Source: Elysia crispata (Eukaryota > Mollusca > Gastropoda > Plakobranchidae). Taken from it: 64,000 nt of DNA. Shown piece by piece: positions 29,001 to 38,300 of the stretch. The notes beneath the pieces are model-generated. The model was not told where the DNA came from, searched no databases, and saw only the letters and a list, made by a program, of their open reading frames with translations. The DNA lies in assembly GCA_033675545.1 (NCBI GenBank), contig JAWDGP010007415.1, positions 337,501 to 401,500 of the forward strand, in the 5' to 3' direction. Position 1 is the first letter of the stretch. Each line of letters opens with the position of its first letter. The position numbers and the translations under genes are program-made.

Positions 29001-32000
29001 TCCTGGATTTCATGGGCAGGTGCTGTCACAAAAAGATAGGGGCACAGTGAATAATAGTAAAAAGGTTTTCTTTCAAATTTCATCATTTGCTTAGAGAATA
29101 GCTCTATAACATTGATAATAAAAAAAGAAAAACAATTCTTCACAATTCCCCTAATCATTATAAATACTGGAGTGATGAAAATTTCAATGAAATTCTTTTA
29201 ATAACAATAATATATTGCCAAATGTTACCTTAAGTATATATCAGATATGGATGTTTAGAGAAGGATCGCATAATTAGTAATACAGAGAATCTAAAAGGAT
29301 TTGCTATATAAAGTCCTTATGGAGGAAAAAATTTAATTTATGCAATGCCAAAACTTACGCTTTTTGGGTGGTATGATCTTAATTCTGCCGTGCATGATTT
29401 CTGGTGGTGTAGTAGTTGAGGAAGTAAGACCAGAGGTTGAGAGAGTTGGCATGTTGAGGTGTAAACGAGGCTTTTTTTCTATCGACTCCTCACCTTTAGA
29501 CTCAAGATTGCTTTATCAAATAAAAAAAAAAAAATTAAATTAGTCGGAAATTTCCATGCCACATAATATGCTTTTACATAGTCATTATAAAATGCTGTCG
29601 TCTGCTTAATACTCCATGGACAGTTTTACTAGAATCTCTTTGAATCATCTCTTTCAAATCAATGATCAAGATGGCTCCTATTTGCTTTGCATAGACATTC
29701 CAGTCCCACATAGAAATAAATGAACTTTTTGAGACTTTCTAAAAACATCACTTAAAAAAAGGCTCCACAATTGATTTGAATTTTTACTTGTTTATCAAGC
29801 AGTATTTAATAATAATATAACAAGATTTTTGTATAGCTTTGCAACTTTTTCAATGCGATTGTAGACAATTAGAGTCCATAATTTGTCCCAATTCTTAAAA
29901 TTTTTACGACTAATACAAGAGATAACATTATGGGGATTTGAAAAAAAAAAAATTTGCAGACCACCAAAGAGAGATGGAATAACAAGAATCTATCCCATCC
30001 CTCAAATGCCACAATACTCATGTAAAGACATATGCATTTTAACATGATATGAGATTTACGATGAATTTGGGACAAGAGTTTGAAATCTAAAAAATAGCAT
30101 TTTCCTTGAATAGATTACTAAATACTATCAATCTGCACTTGTGGGTTTTTTTTTTTTATTAAGAAGGGTTAGAGTTGATAGAAGAATAACAAGTCTAAAA
30201 AAAATTATGGTGATCCAGCCACCGATGAGATTGTCCAGTATCATGGACATGTGAAGCAAAGGTCATTCCTACTAGTACAATATAAAGTTAAAGAATTTTG
30301 AAGGAAGTTTCCCACCATGAATTATTCTGCAAGATTTTAGATTTCAGTGGTAAGAGCACCCTCACTTGACTTGATGTAGTTTTCTTGGTTTTTAAGGATT
30401 TAAATGAAGTCCTTTTATGGGTTCTTTTTTTTTTATTAGATTCTATATTAAACTTGAGCTAAAATTAGCTTTAACCCCCAAAGAAATCTTTATCTCATCA
30501 AATTAACCTCCATTTTAAAACATTATATGTTTCAATGACACAACAAAAGCAGTTTTTGGGATCACTGTATTAAGCTGTGATGTGTATTCTTACTCAGTAC
30601 TCATACTTACAAATTCTTACTCAGTATCCTGTAACGTTTGTTGTTTTATGCCAAAGAAAAATTTTCTGTTTTAGCCATGCTTAAGTGGTAGTCTGTTACA
30701 TTAAATCAGCATCAGCTCACCTTTACTATTAACCAAGCATAAGCTCACCTTTACTATTAAACAATCAACTTAATTACATAAGCAACCAATTTCACATTTC
30801 TCTAAATACCTTAAACTACGCTTTGAGGATATAAATATGGCATGGCATGTTTTTACATAGTTTTGGTTATTTTTAACAGCAAACCAATAGAAAGATAGCA
30901 ACTCTTAGCATGATTAATTGATTCAAGTATAGAGCACATCAGGTGCTTTCTGAGCAATAAATAATTTCTGGCAAAAAAAATCATAACAATTTTGTTGTGC
31001 ACAGTGTTTTACAAACCTGATCCGTTTTATTGCTGATTTATCTGCAGGTTTTTTAACAGTGTCCATTTCTTCCTCATCTTCTTCAAAGAGCCCTGTAGAG
31101 CGTATCCTTGAGCCTATTGCTTTTACTGTTTTCAACCGCCGATGTGATTCTTCCTCTTTGTTCAAGTCTGCATTGGCTGATTTTGATTTCTCTGCAGCTG
31201 ATGCTGCACTGGGAGCTGATACTGCTGTGGCTTTTGAATCTTCCACTATAGGTTTCTTTGAGCTATTTGAAATTGTCTCTTTATATTTGTTTTGGGCAGT
31301 TGAAGATGACGATGATGATGATTTAGATGAAGAGTCTTTAGATTTATCTTTGCGAGATCTGTCCTTCTCTTTGTATCTATCCCTATCTTTTCTGTCTTTG
31401 ATGTTGTCATGGGTGTCCCGCTCTTTAGAGTCTTTATCTCGACCTTTGTGTCTCTCATTGTTTTCTTTTTCCTCTTTGCTTTTTCTGCTGTCCTTGTGGT
31501 TTTTATCTTTGTCTTTCTCATGGTTTTTATCCTTTTCTTTCTCTGAATCTTTGTCCCTATGCTTTTTCTTTTTCTTTTTGTCTATAGAAAGGCAAAACAA
31601 CAAAGGTAAAATATGAATCACATTTATGACAAAAACACTTCTGATAAATGTCAAATATTTTATAGAGCTGTAGAAGCCATACAATGTTCATAAGCACTAC
31701 AGTTGAATCTTTCAAATTGCGAGACCAGAATAAAGTGGGGAAACAATTTTATCATACCACTCAAGGTTGAGTTGAGTGACCATATATTTGAGATCTTTTT
31801 CATATACATATTTTTTAAAGAACTCTCAAGATTATATTTGTCATTTGTTTTGATTTCTTACTTTGATTTTGATAACAATCTGTGCATGATATAAAATCAG
31901 AAATCTATGTCAATATATGATATGATTATATTTTTTTGTTTTAAAACATTATATTTTTCACCTAGATACAAAAAACACTGAAAAATTGCTACTCAAAGTT

Positions 32001-32039
32001 CAAAACACACACATATGTATATATATATATATACATATG

Positions 32040-32079
<40 letters not shown>

Positions 32080-35000
32080 CAGTGGAAATCACTTATATCG
32101 ACAGCCGCTTTATCGACATTTTCAGATATTGACGCGATTGCTTATTCCAAATTTTGTCCTTCTTTATCGTTACTAAATAAATTCTATCATATCGACATGA
32201 TTTTATGATTTCTTCGCTTCATCGACATGCTGCGCATGAAAAACTAGCCAAAACCAGGCTTCAGAGACTGAGCAACCAGGCATTACATATATATATGAGT
32301 AAAACAACCAAACTGTAAATTTTACCATCTAAGTCTGCATCAGTGCCAATGTTCTGTCCTCGAATGGTTTTCATCCACACGTCAACAAGCTGTGTTGAGA
32401 GGGTCTTCAGTTCTGGAGCATAAGAGACACAAAATCCATGTCAAGATTAAAATGATAGTAATTTTAGTACAGTCAAAACTGCTACAGTAGACATGTATAT
32501 TAAGACCGAAGTAAGAAAAAATAAGTAAATGACAAGAGTTATCTACCTTGAAAAAAATGTTGATCCTCATTACCAAGCCACTGTCACTCTAGGAGACTAT
32601 TTCTGTGTTTGTTTTAAATTTTGGTTACCTTTAAATTGTTTTTGTTAATGTAACGCAAAAATAATTTTTAAAAATCTAATATATCTTATACCGTTGCCTG
32701 GCCCAAGAAAAAATGTTTCAGTATGGAGTTCGTGTTCATTTGTACTCTAAAATTGCTTGACACATCTGTCTGTTTCTTGGATTTTTTTTCCAGCCTCATC
32801 AATTAATTAACTTTCTTTTTGAACATGAGGATGACTAATTTTCTGTCTGCCCTTGGTGCCAAATTTTTCAGTTTATGTTTCACTTTCAATAGAGCACAGA
32901 TACAACAGAGTGAGAAATCTATTTCTGATTCTGATATTAAGCCTATCTTGCTGTCGAATTCTGATTCCATAGCAATTATCACACAAGTTGTTAAACTAAG
33001 CAAGAGCGCTGCACTACAGCCATGGAAAGATGAAACAGGTCTACCCTGCAATGCATGTAAAATGTACATCAACGGTGATTGCTCTAGACCTTGCCTCACT
33101 GTACAACAAGAGAGATATGGGTTTGCAACAAGGAGTAAACATAAGTGAGTAGTCCTCAATTAAAAGTGCTCAATTAACCAATCACAAAGGAGATAGATTC
33201 AGCCTCCACACACAGCATATGCAAAACATACATAAGGCCATTTCTTGTAGCCACACAGCTAGAAGCCCAGGGAGAGATGAGATAAGTTAAAAATAATAGG
33301 GATCAACCAATCTAACACAGAGAAGACATACCTAGTCTACACACAATGCGCAGCATCCCTAGCCGAGTTCTGGCCAGAAACCCTTTGCAATAACAAACAC
33401 ACACACGACACATTTTTCTGCACTTTGAAGAACATTTCATGAGGATGACAAGTGAGCAACAGGTAGGCCTATTGCAAAGATGGAAGGGGAGTGATCCCAG
33501 TGCTTTGTTTTGATAGACCTAAAAACGGATTTAGCTAGTCTCCTGGGTTATGCAATGACAAATTGTTAAGACTTGATCACTGGCCGACACATGATCTAGC
33601 GCTTACTAATGGATGAGTTAGAGGAGAGAAAGCTTATTTTTATTGGCCAGAAGAAGTGAAAACAATAGCATTTTTGTTTCCACCACACCAGGGAAGATCA
33701 ACTTATTTGAAAACTGAGCTATGTGCAAGAGCATATAACAATACTATAAGATAGGGGCATGGAACCAATAATAAAACTGGCTAGAGTGAAAATTGATGTA
33801 AGCGATGTCGACTTAAATAGTGTCCACTGCAATTCTCTTATTATCACCCCTAAACTCAAAAAAAAAAAAAATATGATATAAATTTCCTCAAATCTCTTTA
33901 TAATTTTAAATATAAACATGAGAGGGCAGAAAGGGTTGAAAATAAAAACAGAGGAAAAAAGCAACTTTTGTCTTAATGGGTTTTTCAAAAATTATGTTTT
34001 AGTGGTTGTAAAGGTAGACTCTTTATATTTAAACTGTGATAGAAAATCACATTGCCGTGACTATTTAAAATTAAAAATAAAATAAACCTTACAGCATTTG
34101 AATTACATTATATTGGATCAGAGTTTTGAATTTTTTTTGACTTTTGTATTCAAAGAGACATTTCAAAAATTAAAATTTCATCGGTAAATGATCTTCCCCA
34201 CTCACTATCATCCTCTGTCTTGCCCTGCATCTTTTTTATGGTCTTTGCAGCAGAGTTCTGCTTGAGAAGGGCCACTGTAACAGGGATTCTCAAGTAGACT
34301 TCTAGCAACTCTCCTAGCAGAGGGCTATTGTTTTCATTGCGAGCCATATCAAGCCAAGAGTTCAGGGTGTCCCAGCCTCCAACTTCTATAAACCTGAAGT
34401 AAAAGAATGTTACATTGCCAGAATAACTGCTTCAACTACATTAAGTTTCTAATATGTAGAGTTATTGTAAAATTATACTTGAATAAACATAGAAATTGTC
34501 TATAAAACCTTCAAGAAAGGGAGTAAAAGAGGCACTTAGGACGGGATGAAAAAGAACGATCTGTGATGACAGAATACACTAACAGTGCAGTGGAAGGATT
34601 TAAAAATGAAAAAGTACAATATAAGGCATTTAACTTAAGTAAATACAATACAGAGGGACTGATTCAAAGCTCTGAAATAGGTTCACATTGTTGAAATTTA
34701 CAAAAAAATTTTTTTTTTAATTTAAGTTATGCAGATTGCATGGCATGAAAAAGATAACTGTGCGCTGAGTTGACTGACATTTACAAAGTAAAAAAATTCA
34801 TGACCCTCAAAACAAATTGCCAATGCCCTTAAGAAAAGAAGAACCTGGCCTTGTCTTTTTTTTTCAATCAGATGCTAGCTTTTTTCTTATGGTGTGATCA
34901 AGCAATTTAAAGGTAGATGATGTCCAAGTTATTCATTTTATGAATAAACCCAGAACTCCAAACCTTTCAAAATTTACTTAGACATGACAAATTATTAATA

Positions 35001-35651
35001 GCAGTATCTCAATTTTAATTTTTCTTTTTTTGAAAGATATGTTCATACCCCCACCTCCCCCCCACAAAAAAAGGACATTTATGTTATTATGTTTCTCACT
35101 TTGTAAACGCCTCCTCCGATTCTGTTGCTCTCAAAATATTGAGGTAGACACATTTTGATACTAATTTGCTAGCATCTTTCATCAAACTGAGGATACAAAA
35201 AAAAATTGAAAGAAAAAAACAAACACTCAAGATATGATGCATATTATCATAATATCAACAACCCTTGCATGAATTTAAAAAAAACTTAAAAAGGAATATG
35301 TTACACCCAAATTCTTTTGATTTTACCTAGAACCCAACTTAGGGTTCGACAAATTTTGGTGCTGAATTGAATTTGAAAGTTAAAATTAAAACCTAACACA
35401 ATCTTAATCATCAATTTTTTCTCAGGCTTTTAATTTATTTCTATTTTTTTAATTTATGACAAAACACATTTGCAATTGTCAGTAAGTCATACATTTACCA
35501 AAGATTAAACTTTTGAAGATTTCTTATTTCTAAATACATGAGCAACATTGTACCTTGCTATTTGCAGTGCTGCTTGAGCTCCTTTTATCCCCCCTTGGTC
35601 AGTCAACAGAGGCCCTAGAGCTCGGAGCAATTGTTGAGGGTCAATTGGAGG
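12664..35651 (-). CDS. PPP1R10: PNUTS, PP1 nuclear targeting subunit (regulatory subunit 10), 18 coding exons, start exon not found
   Basis: Exons, 5' to 3' on the minus strand: 35651-35554, 35186-35100, 34393-34206, 32412-32326, 31581-31017, 29510-29359, 29022-28715, 27338-27182, 26118-25963, 23460-23396, 21127-21074, 20353-20232, 19315-19237, 17928-17578, 16207-16126, 14717-14499, 13804-13664, 12758-12664. Every junction is GT-AG and every phase agrees, giving 3006 coding bases (1001 residues plus stop); human PNUTS is about 940. Domains in order: TFIIS-N-like (exons 1-4), a Lys/Asp/Ser-rich tract (exon 5) ending in the conserved RSTGLFEE segment, RIKIIPP and MKKKKKAASPS motifs, the PP1 docking site KKRVSW with FYFEMDENER, then ERQIQMEREQ, a Gly/Pro-rich tail and a CCCH finger. 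PNUTS is the scaffold of the PTW/PP1 complex (PNUTS, TOX4, WDR82, PP1), which acts on chromatin and RNA polymerase II during elongation and termination. The first visible codon is preceded in frame by a stop, so the ATG must be in an exon upstream of 35651. Confidence 0.95.
13664..14717 (-). CDS. PPP1R10: PNUTS exons 16-17: glycine-rich tail
   Basis: Two exons (14717-14499 and 13804-13664) encode Gly, Pro, Met and Asn-rich sequence with patches such as GGGGGNMRPP and a basic end GRSRPFKRG just before the zinc finger. This matches the RGG/Gly-rich tail that precedes the finger in other PNUTS proteins. The segment is low-complexity and probably disordered. Confidence 0.88.
15300..15690 (-). mobile_element. 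Non-LTR retrotransposon relic (reverse-transcriptase C-terminal end)
   Basis: On the minus strand, interrupted frames spell fragments such as LEAIRNVASLENATNLMD and an in-frame-shifted MLRISWTAK, typical of the region after the reverse transcriptase domain of RTE/CR1-type elements. Stops and frameshifts break it throughout. The block matches 61110-61390 (shared CAGTCCATGAGATTC and CCATCCAACA), so both are copies of one family. It sits in PNUTS intron 15. Confidence 0.65.
16126..17928 (-). CDS. PPP1R10: PNUTS exons 14-15: Gly/Pro-rich start and conserved helical segment
   Basis: Exon 14 (17928-17578, 117 codons) begins ENGSCTEYEHTYNF, continues through His/Gly/Pro-rich sequence and ends in a helical, Leu-rich stretch containing ITHILQVLKQQAQE. 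Exon 15 (16207-16126) adds SGMLVDRILNALEPF. Vertebrate PNUTS has a comparable short helical segment between its acidic and Gly-rich parts. Intron 14 between them is about 1.4 kb and empty of features. Confidence 0.88.
19237..20353 (-). CDS. PPP1R10: PNUTS exons 12-13
   Basis: Exon 12 (20353-20232) encodes WKLPKLIDNAIVVVEAG and ERQIQMEREQ, the conserved segment ending LFFNK. Exon 13 (19315-19237) encodes VPDTPNEPDPEIPSEEE and ends IIPLED. I chose the donor GTGAGC after GAT at 19237 because joining to exon 14 then aligns with the vertebrate IPLDEE...DE-Y stretch. A second in-frame donor about 42 bases further on (after CCTGCT) would add 14 residues. Confidence 0.85.
19722..19856 (+). other. Exon-like open frame antisense within PNUTS intron 12 (unidentified)
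   Basis: On the plus strand a strong 3' splice site (CCTTTCCCTTTCACTATACAG) precedes 44 sense codons and a TGA (19854-19856). The residues begin KQLVNRSANLQPLV and end RNLSLICYLKN, with a purine-first codon pattern typical of coding DNA. The opposite strand is also open here (19680-19868) and also has a good acceptor, CCCTTTCAG, so the coding strand is uncertain. It may be the terminal exon of a nested gene, an alternative PNUTS exon or an old retrocopy. Not recognised. Confidence 0.35.
21074..21127 (-). CDS. PPP1R10: PNUTS exon 11 (18 codons)
   Basis: A 54-base exon encoding AMESAKRFNNDTMVEVLQ. It aligns with the vertebrate PNUTS segment following the conserved DRxAxExA motif and is flanked by CAACAG and GTATGA splice sites, with phase 0 at both ends. 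Being symmetric, it could be skipped without a frameshift. Confidence 0.85.
21660..21965 (-). repeat. tRNA-derived SINE relic in PNUTS intron 10
   Basis: On the minus strand TAGCTGAAAAAGTAG (21919-21933) resembles an A box and AAGTTCAAACC (21880-21890) a B box, at nearly tRNA-like spacing. About 200 bases of unrelated body follow to about 21660. The tRNA arms do not all pair, so it is not a functional tRNA. Confidence 0.5.
22945..23052. repeat. (TTA)n microsatellite with ATC tail
   Basis: An almost uninterrupted ATT/TTA trinucleotide run of about 94 bases, followed by a short ATC run (23036-23052), in PNUTS intron 10. Likely length-polymorphic. Confidence 0.95.
23396..23460 (-). CDS. PPP1R10: PNUTS exon 10
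   Basis: Encodes ENVNRPKSFSDLKREEMML followed by DRR, directly continuing MDENER from exon 9. Flanks are a long T tract ending in TTTAG and the donor GTAAGT. This is the well conserved segment after the PP1-docking region. Confidence 0.9.
23676..23957 (-). other. Methionine-led open frame within PNUTS intron 9 (possible first exon of an internal transcript)
   Basis: On the minus strand AAAAATGG, a good start context, opens a 93-codon frame. Its first 48 residues (MAQEMLKNYLSKDKMQ onwards to VSRQK) are polar and plausible as protein; the rest is hydrophobic and less convincing. Upstream on the same strand are two identical CCAATGAGA boxes (24142-24188). No convincing donor or family was recognised. 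It could be the first exon of a nested gene or an alternative PNUTS 5' end, or chance. Confidence 0.3.
24140..24190 (-). promoter_or_regulatory. Duplicated CCAAT boxes
   Basis: CCAATGAGA occurs twice on the minus strand, at about 24139-24146 and 24181-24188, 42 bases apart, about 190-230 bp upstream of the ATG at 23957. The surrounding 24050-24200 is visibly less AT-rich than its neighbours. Together this resembles a TATA-less promoter. Confidence 0.3.
25963..26118 (-). CDS. PPP1R10: PNUTS exon 9: PP1 docking motif
   Basis: The exon encodes PKKRVSWARESQMEQ and then IFYFEMDENER. RVSW (26032-26021) is an RVxF-type docking motif with Trp in the last position, as in vertebrate PNUTS, where TVTW sits at the matching place and binds the hydrophobic groove of PP1. 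The Lys-Lys before and the acidic FYFE run after are conserved in PNUTS. A Ser at the x position is a common phosphorylation switch in RVxF motifs; whether it is used here is unknown. Confidence 0.94.
27182..27338 (-). CDS. PPP1R10: PNUTS exon 8
   Basis: Encodes FYRDTLEEVPDSDKKEEKQE and further Glu/Pro-rich sequence ending EMEVAKPG. It starts in phase 0 after exon 7 and leaves one base. The composition fits the poorly conserved acidic linker before the PP1 docking site. It is placed by phase and splice sites more than by similarity. Confidence 0.8.
27910..28682 (-). mobile_element. hAT-like DNA transposon relic with zinc-finger transposase remnant
   Basis: The two ends are inverted copies of CAGGGCTGAGAAT, flanked by TATATA on both sides. 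On the minus strand an open frame (28392-28138) contains NPWRREWCDKT and LGEFIRKLRKKGVSWC. A frameshift then moves the signal to another frame with ELSYASRGLTALTAHV and AKHNK, which together resemble the BED/TTF-type zinc finger at the N terminus of hAT transposases. The rest of the transposase is absent, so this is a 773-bp internally deleted, non-autonomous copy. A G-rich run and its C-rich partner (27983-28010) can form a hairpin near the left end. It lies in PNUTS intron 7. Confidence 0.7.
28715..29510 (-). CDS. PPP1R10: PNUTS exons 6-7
   Basis: Exon 6 (29510-29359) encodes a Ser/Thr-rich stretch ending HGRIKIIPPKK, matching the conserved IKxIPP motif. Exon 7 (29022-28715) begins PAHEIQESNVFMDALQ, then MKKKKKAASPSVTTPP and a Ser/Pro-rich linker. 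The order FMDALQ then KKKKK then SPS is the same as in vertebrate PNUTS. Confidence 0.9.
31017..31581 (-). CDS. PPP1R10: PNUTS exon 5: Lys/Asp-rich low-complexity region
   Basis: The largest PNUTS exon, about 188 codons. It opens with DKKKKKHRDKDSEKEKDK and continues in KD, RD and KE repeats, then a serine run (SSSSSSS), an Ala/Ser patch and RLKTVKAIGSRIRSTGLFEE, whose RSTGL core is conserved in PNUTS. The charged tract is probably disordered and nuclear-localising. The opposite strand is open for 185 codons only because of the repetitive codons. Confidence 0.92.
31998..32079. repeat. (AT)n microsatellite with an ACATATGT duplication
   Basis: Alternating AT with interspersed ACATATGTAT units. 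It directly abuts the CAGTGG end of the transposon fragment at 32080. Confidence 0.9.
32080..32255 (+). mobile_element. pogo/Tigger-like element, left-end fragment
   Basis: Starts CAGTGGAAATCACTTATATCG directly after a TA, with further TATCGACA repeats, as at the ends of pogo/Tigger-type transposons. No matching right end is seen before 32300, so it is truncated. It lies in PNUTS intron 4, about 70 bp from exon 4. Confidence 0.5.
32326..35651 (-). CDS. PPP1R10: PNUTS exons 1-4: TFIIS-N-like (LW/TND) domain
   Basis: Exons 35651-35554, 35186-35100, 34393-34206 and 32412-32326 encode about 153 residues starting PPIDPQQLLRALGPLL, through LMKDASKLVSKCVYLNIL, FIEVGGWDTLNSWL, LLGELLEVYLRIPVTV and ending LVDVWMKTIRGQN. 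This is the helical TFIIS N-terminal domain of PNUTS, used for protein contacts in the PTW/PP1 complex and with transcription factors. Vertebrate PNUTS has only a few residues before the PIDP motif, so the missing start exon probably encodes very few codons. Confidence 0.94.
32803..33700. other. Unassigned sequence in PNUTS intron 3
   Basis: Both strands are open for over 100 codons at 32803-33159, but neither product shows recognisable motifs. The adjacent 33160-33700 has no open frame of note. This could be an old repeat. Confidence 0.3.
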
Positions 35652-37934
35652 CTATTGGAAGGCAAGAAATAAAAATATTCACCTTTTCATTTCCTCAATA
35701 GATATTTTAACTGGTACACATCACTTAGTTTTGATTATTTGATTTTACATAAATAACAAAATTACAAAGAAATTTTTTTTTAATTAGTTGATAGTGGGGA
35801 AAATATATTACCATTTTATGCCTCTCTCATCTCGTAATTTGCCAATGCAATTTAAATAAATGCTTATGGCTGATGTCAGTTGACCTTCAAGAAGCACACA
35901 GATCTGGTCACACTGAAAAGGAGGGCGAAAAAGGAGGCCAATATAATAATAATATTATGATATTGAAAAAAAAATATCCATTGAGATCATGTTTGTTTCA
36001 CAGGAACAAAGAAATGAAATATACAAATGCGGATACAGAACTTAAATTTAACCTCTCATATTTTTTATCTTTGTAATGCAAAGGCTACACTATATGTATA
36101 CCCATTATCAAGTCCTTTTAACATATCATATTTTGAAAAGTACAACTCAATTTAGCAGGATTCAGTAATAGGCTACAAAGAAGACCTATTGAATACATTC
36201 TAAAGAAAAAGTAAATAAGTCTAAGGGCACACAAATGTCAAATAACGCATAATCAAAATAGTTTCATGGTTCATACATTAATATTTAATCCAACCATTTT
36301 TTTTAAGAACATGTCCAATGCAAGAAGAAAAAATATTTGAATTTTTTGAGTGATTATCTCATTTTAACTATCTCCATATTACACTCAAATAAAATGTATT
36401 TGAATCAAATAGCAAAGGAATTTGATTAGCATAGGCCTTAAAAAAAAACCAACCAAAAAACATGCTTATTGTACCAAAGCAAGATAAAGATATACACTTT
36501 GGAAGAGTATTTAATGAAATAACTCTACTTTGAATTAAACAATATTTCATTTATCCCCAGTTAAATTCAGTGATATAGTATAAATAATGGGATGCTTTTA
36601 GTTAAATATTGTTGATAGTCCCAAGAATGAGATTTCACAATGGGGCATTTCGCAAAACAAGACATTTTTAATAGTATATATATATATTGTCCAAATTTTC
36701 TTTATTTCTATTTAAATAACATGTATGCACGTTTGTTTTTTTTTTAGATGGCTATCACTCAGTTTTTCTTCCTATAACATATGGACATAGGTGTCCTACC
36801 AGTTACCTCAACCTGACCATTTTCTCTTGTCCTCCCTCCTCACTTCTACCCCTCTTTTTTTTCTTTTTTAATTTGTGGGATGATACATGTTAACTCTACA
36901 TTTACTATTTTAAGTAACCTATTATTACTGTAATCATAAACTTTTTTCAAGTGCACTATAAATTTCAAACTACCAGTCCACAGATGTTAAATTCTTATAA
37001 CATAAAATGTTTAGATGTAGTAATCAGAAAAAGACAGAAAAATCTGTTTTACCATAATATGTTTTGTTTGTAGGATAAGTTATGACTATCCATTTGATAT
37101 GGTTGAGTGTATGAGGGGAAATATAATATTTAAAGGCTTTGAATATTGAGTTTTCCCTAACCCCTCCTTTTTTCCCACCTCATCTGATCCATACATGCAA
37201 GTGTAATAACTAATATTACCTAGCATTAAATTTACCCAAAAACATGCACCCCACCATGTCAGTTCATGAGAAAAGCAATGATTTTCAGATTGTTTTTTTC
37301 TTTCTTTTTTTTTTCAGAAAAAAAGGTGTGTGTGGGGGGGTATATAATATTTTCACTTGCATCTTTTCAAACAAAATAAAAATTCCCAATGAAATTGTGC
37401 TCCTTCTCTTTTTTTGGTCTTTCTGCCACAAAATTCGATTACCTTTTCTATACATGCTCATTATCATAAAATGCGACTGTACATAGACCAATTCTTTTTT
37501 TTCCAGAGAATCTACCATTTGTGTTTATTGGTGCCATGTTTCTAATACAGACCCTAAATTGGTTTATATGATATGAAAGAATCTTGACAAACTGTGCTCC
37601 TAGTCTTAAGTAATTTGTGCAATCAAGCATCAGCAGTGATAAAACCCTTCATCTCGTTCTTGTACTTCGCCTTTCATTACCACCTTAACATCATCCCTAT
37701 CCCTCTATCCTTTATCATCCCTATCCCTGTATCCTTCATTTCCTACTCAAACCTATTATTAAGAAAAATAAATAAAATTTAATTCACCATTAATTTTCTT
37801 TTAAATTTGAAATGCTTGTTATAGATAACATCACAGCAATACGAAGAATTTTATTCAATCTTCCCCTTCATTTGTTAATACCAATTACCATCCTATTATT
37901 CTCATTCCCCTGAGTGATAATCACAACCCTGGAC

Positions 37935-38300
37935 CATCCCTACCCCCCCCACACACACACACACACACAATAAAAAAAACAATCAAGACATACAGGGCCA
38001 ATACAGAATGTGACATTATAGAGAAAAGAGGCTTTTCATAAAAATCTATTTCTTCTTACTCCTTATCACACACTGCCTATTTCCCCATTCCCCCCCCCCC
38101 AAAAAAAAAAAAAAACAAACTACAGGTCCTAAACAAAATGTGATATTTTAAAGAAAAGACATTTTTCATAAAAATTTTATTTAAAAAAAAAAAAAAAAAA
38201 AAGAATACACAGGCTATACAGAATGTGGTTTATAGGGAAAATGAGGTTTTTCATAAATTCTTCCCATTTCCCTTATCACACATAATCTTCTCCCCCCACC
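37935..38300. repeat. Diverged tandem repeat, three units, with CA and C-rich tracts
   Basis: Three related units have cores GAATGTGACATT (38006), AAATGTGATATT (38136) and GAATGTGGTTT (38221), each followed by AAAGA/AAATGA and TTTTTCATAAA. Units are about 130 and 85 bases apart, separated by C/T-rich and poly-A/poly-C runs. A (CA)n run lies at about 37950-37970. Confidence 0.6.

Noticed and set aside
31059-31616. 185-codon plus-strand open frame, Ser/Leu-rich
   Set aside because: Antisense shadow of the repetitive Lys/Asp-rich PNUTS exon 5; no motifs and no splice support.
32803-33159. Open frames of 109 and 118 codons on opposite strands
   Set aside because: Neither product resembles a known family, neither start is convincing, and the region is inside a PNUTS intron.
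37950-37970. CRISPR-like or tandem array
   Set aside because: Simple CA repeat in eukaryotic DNA; no direct repeats with unique spacers anywhere in the window.
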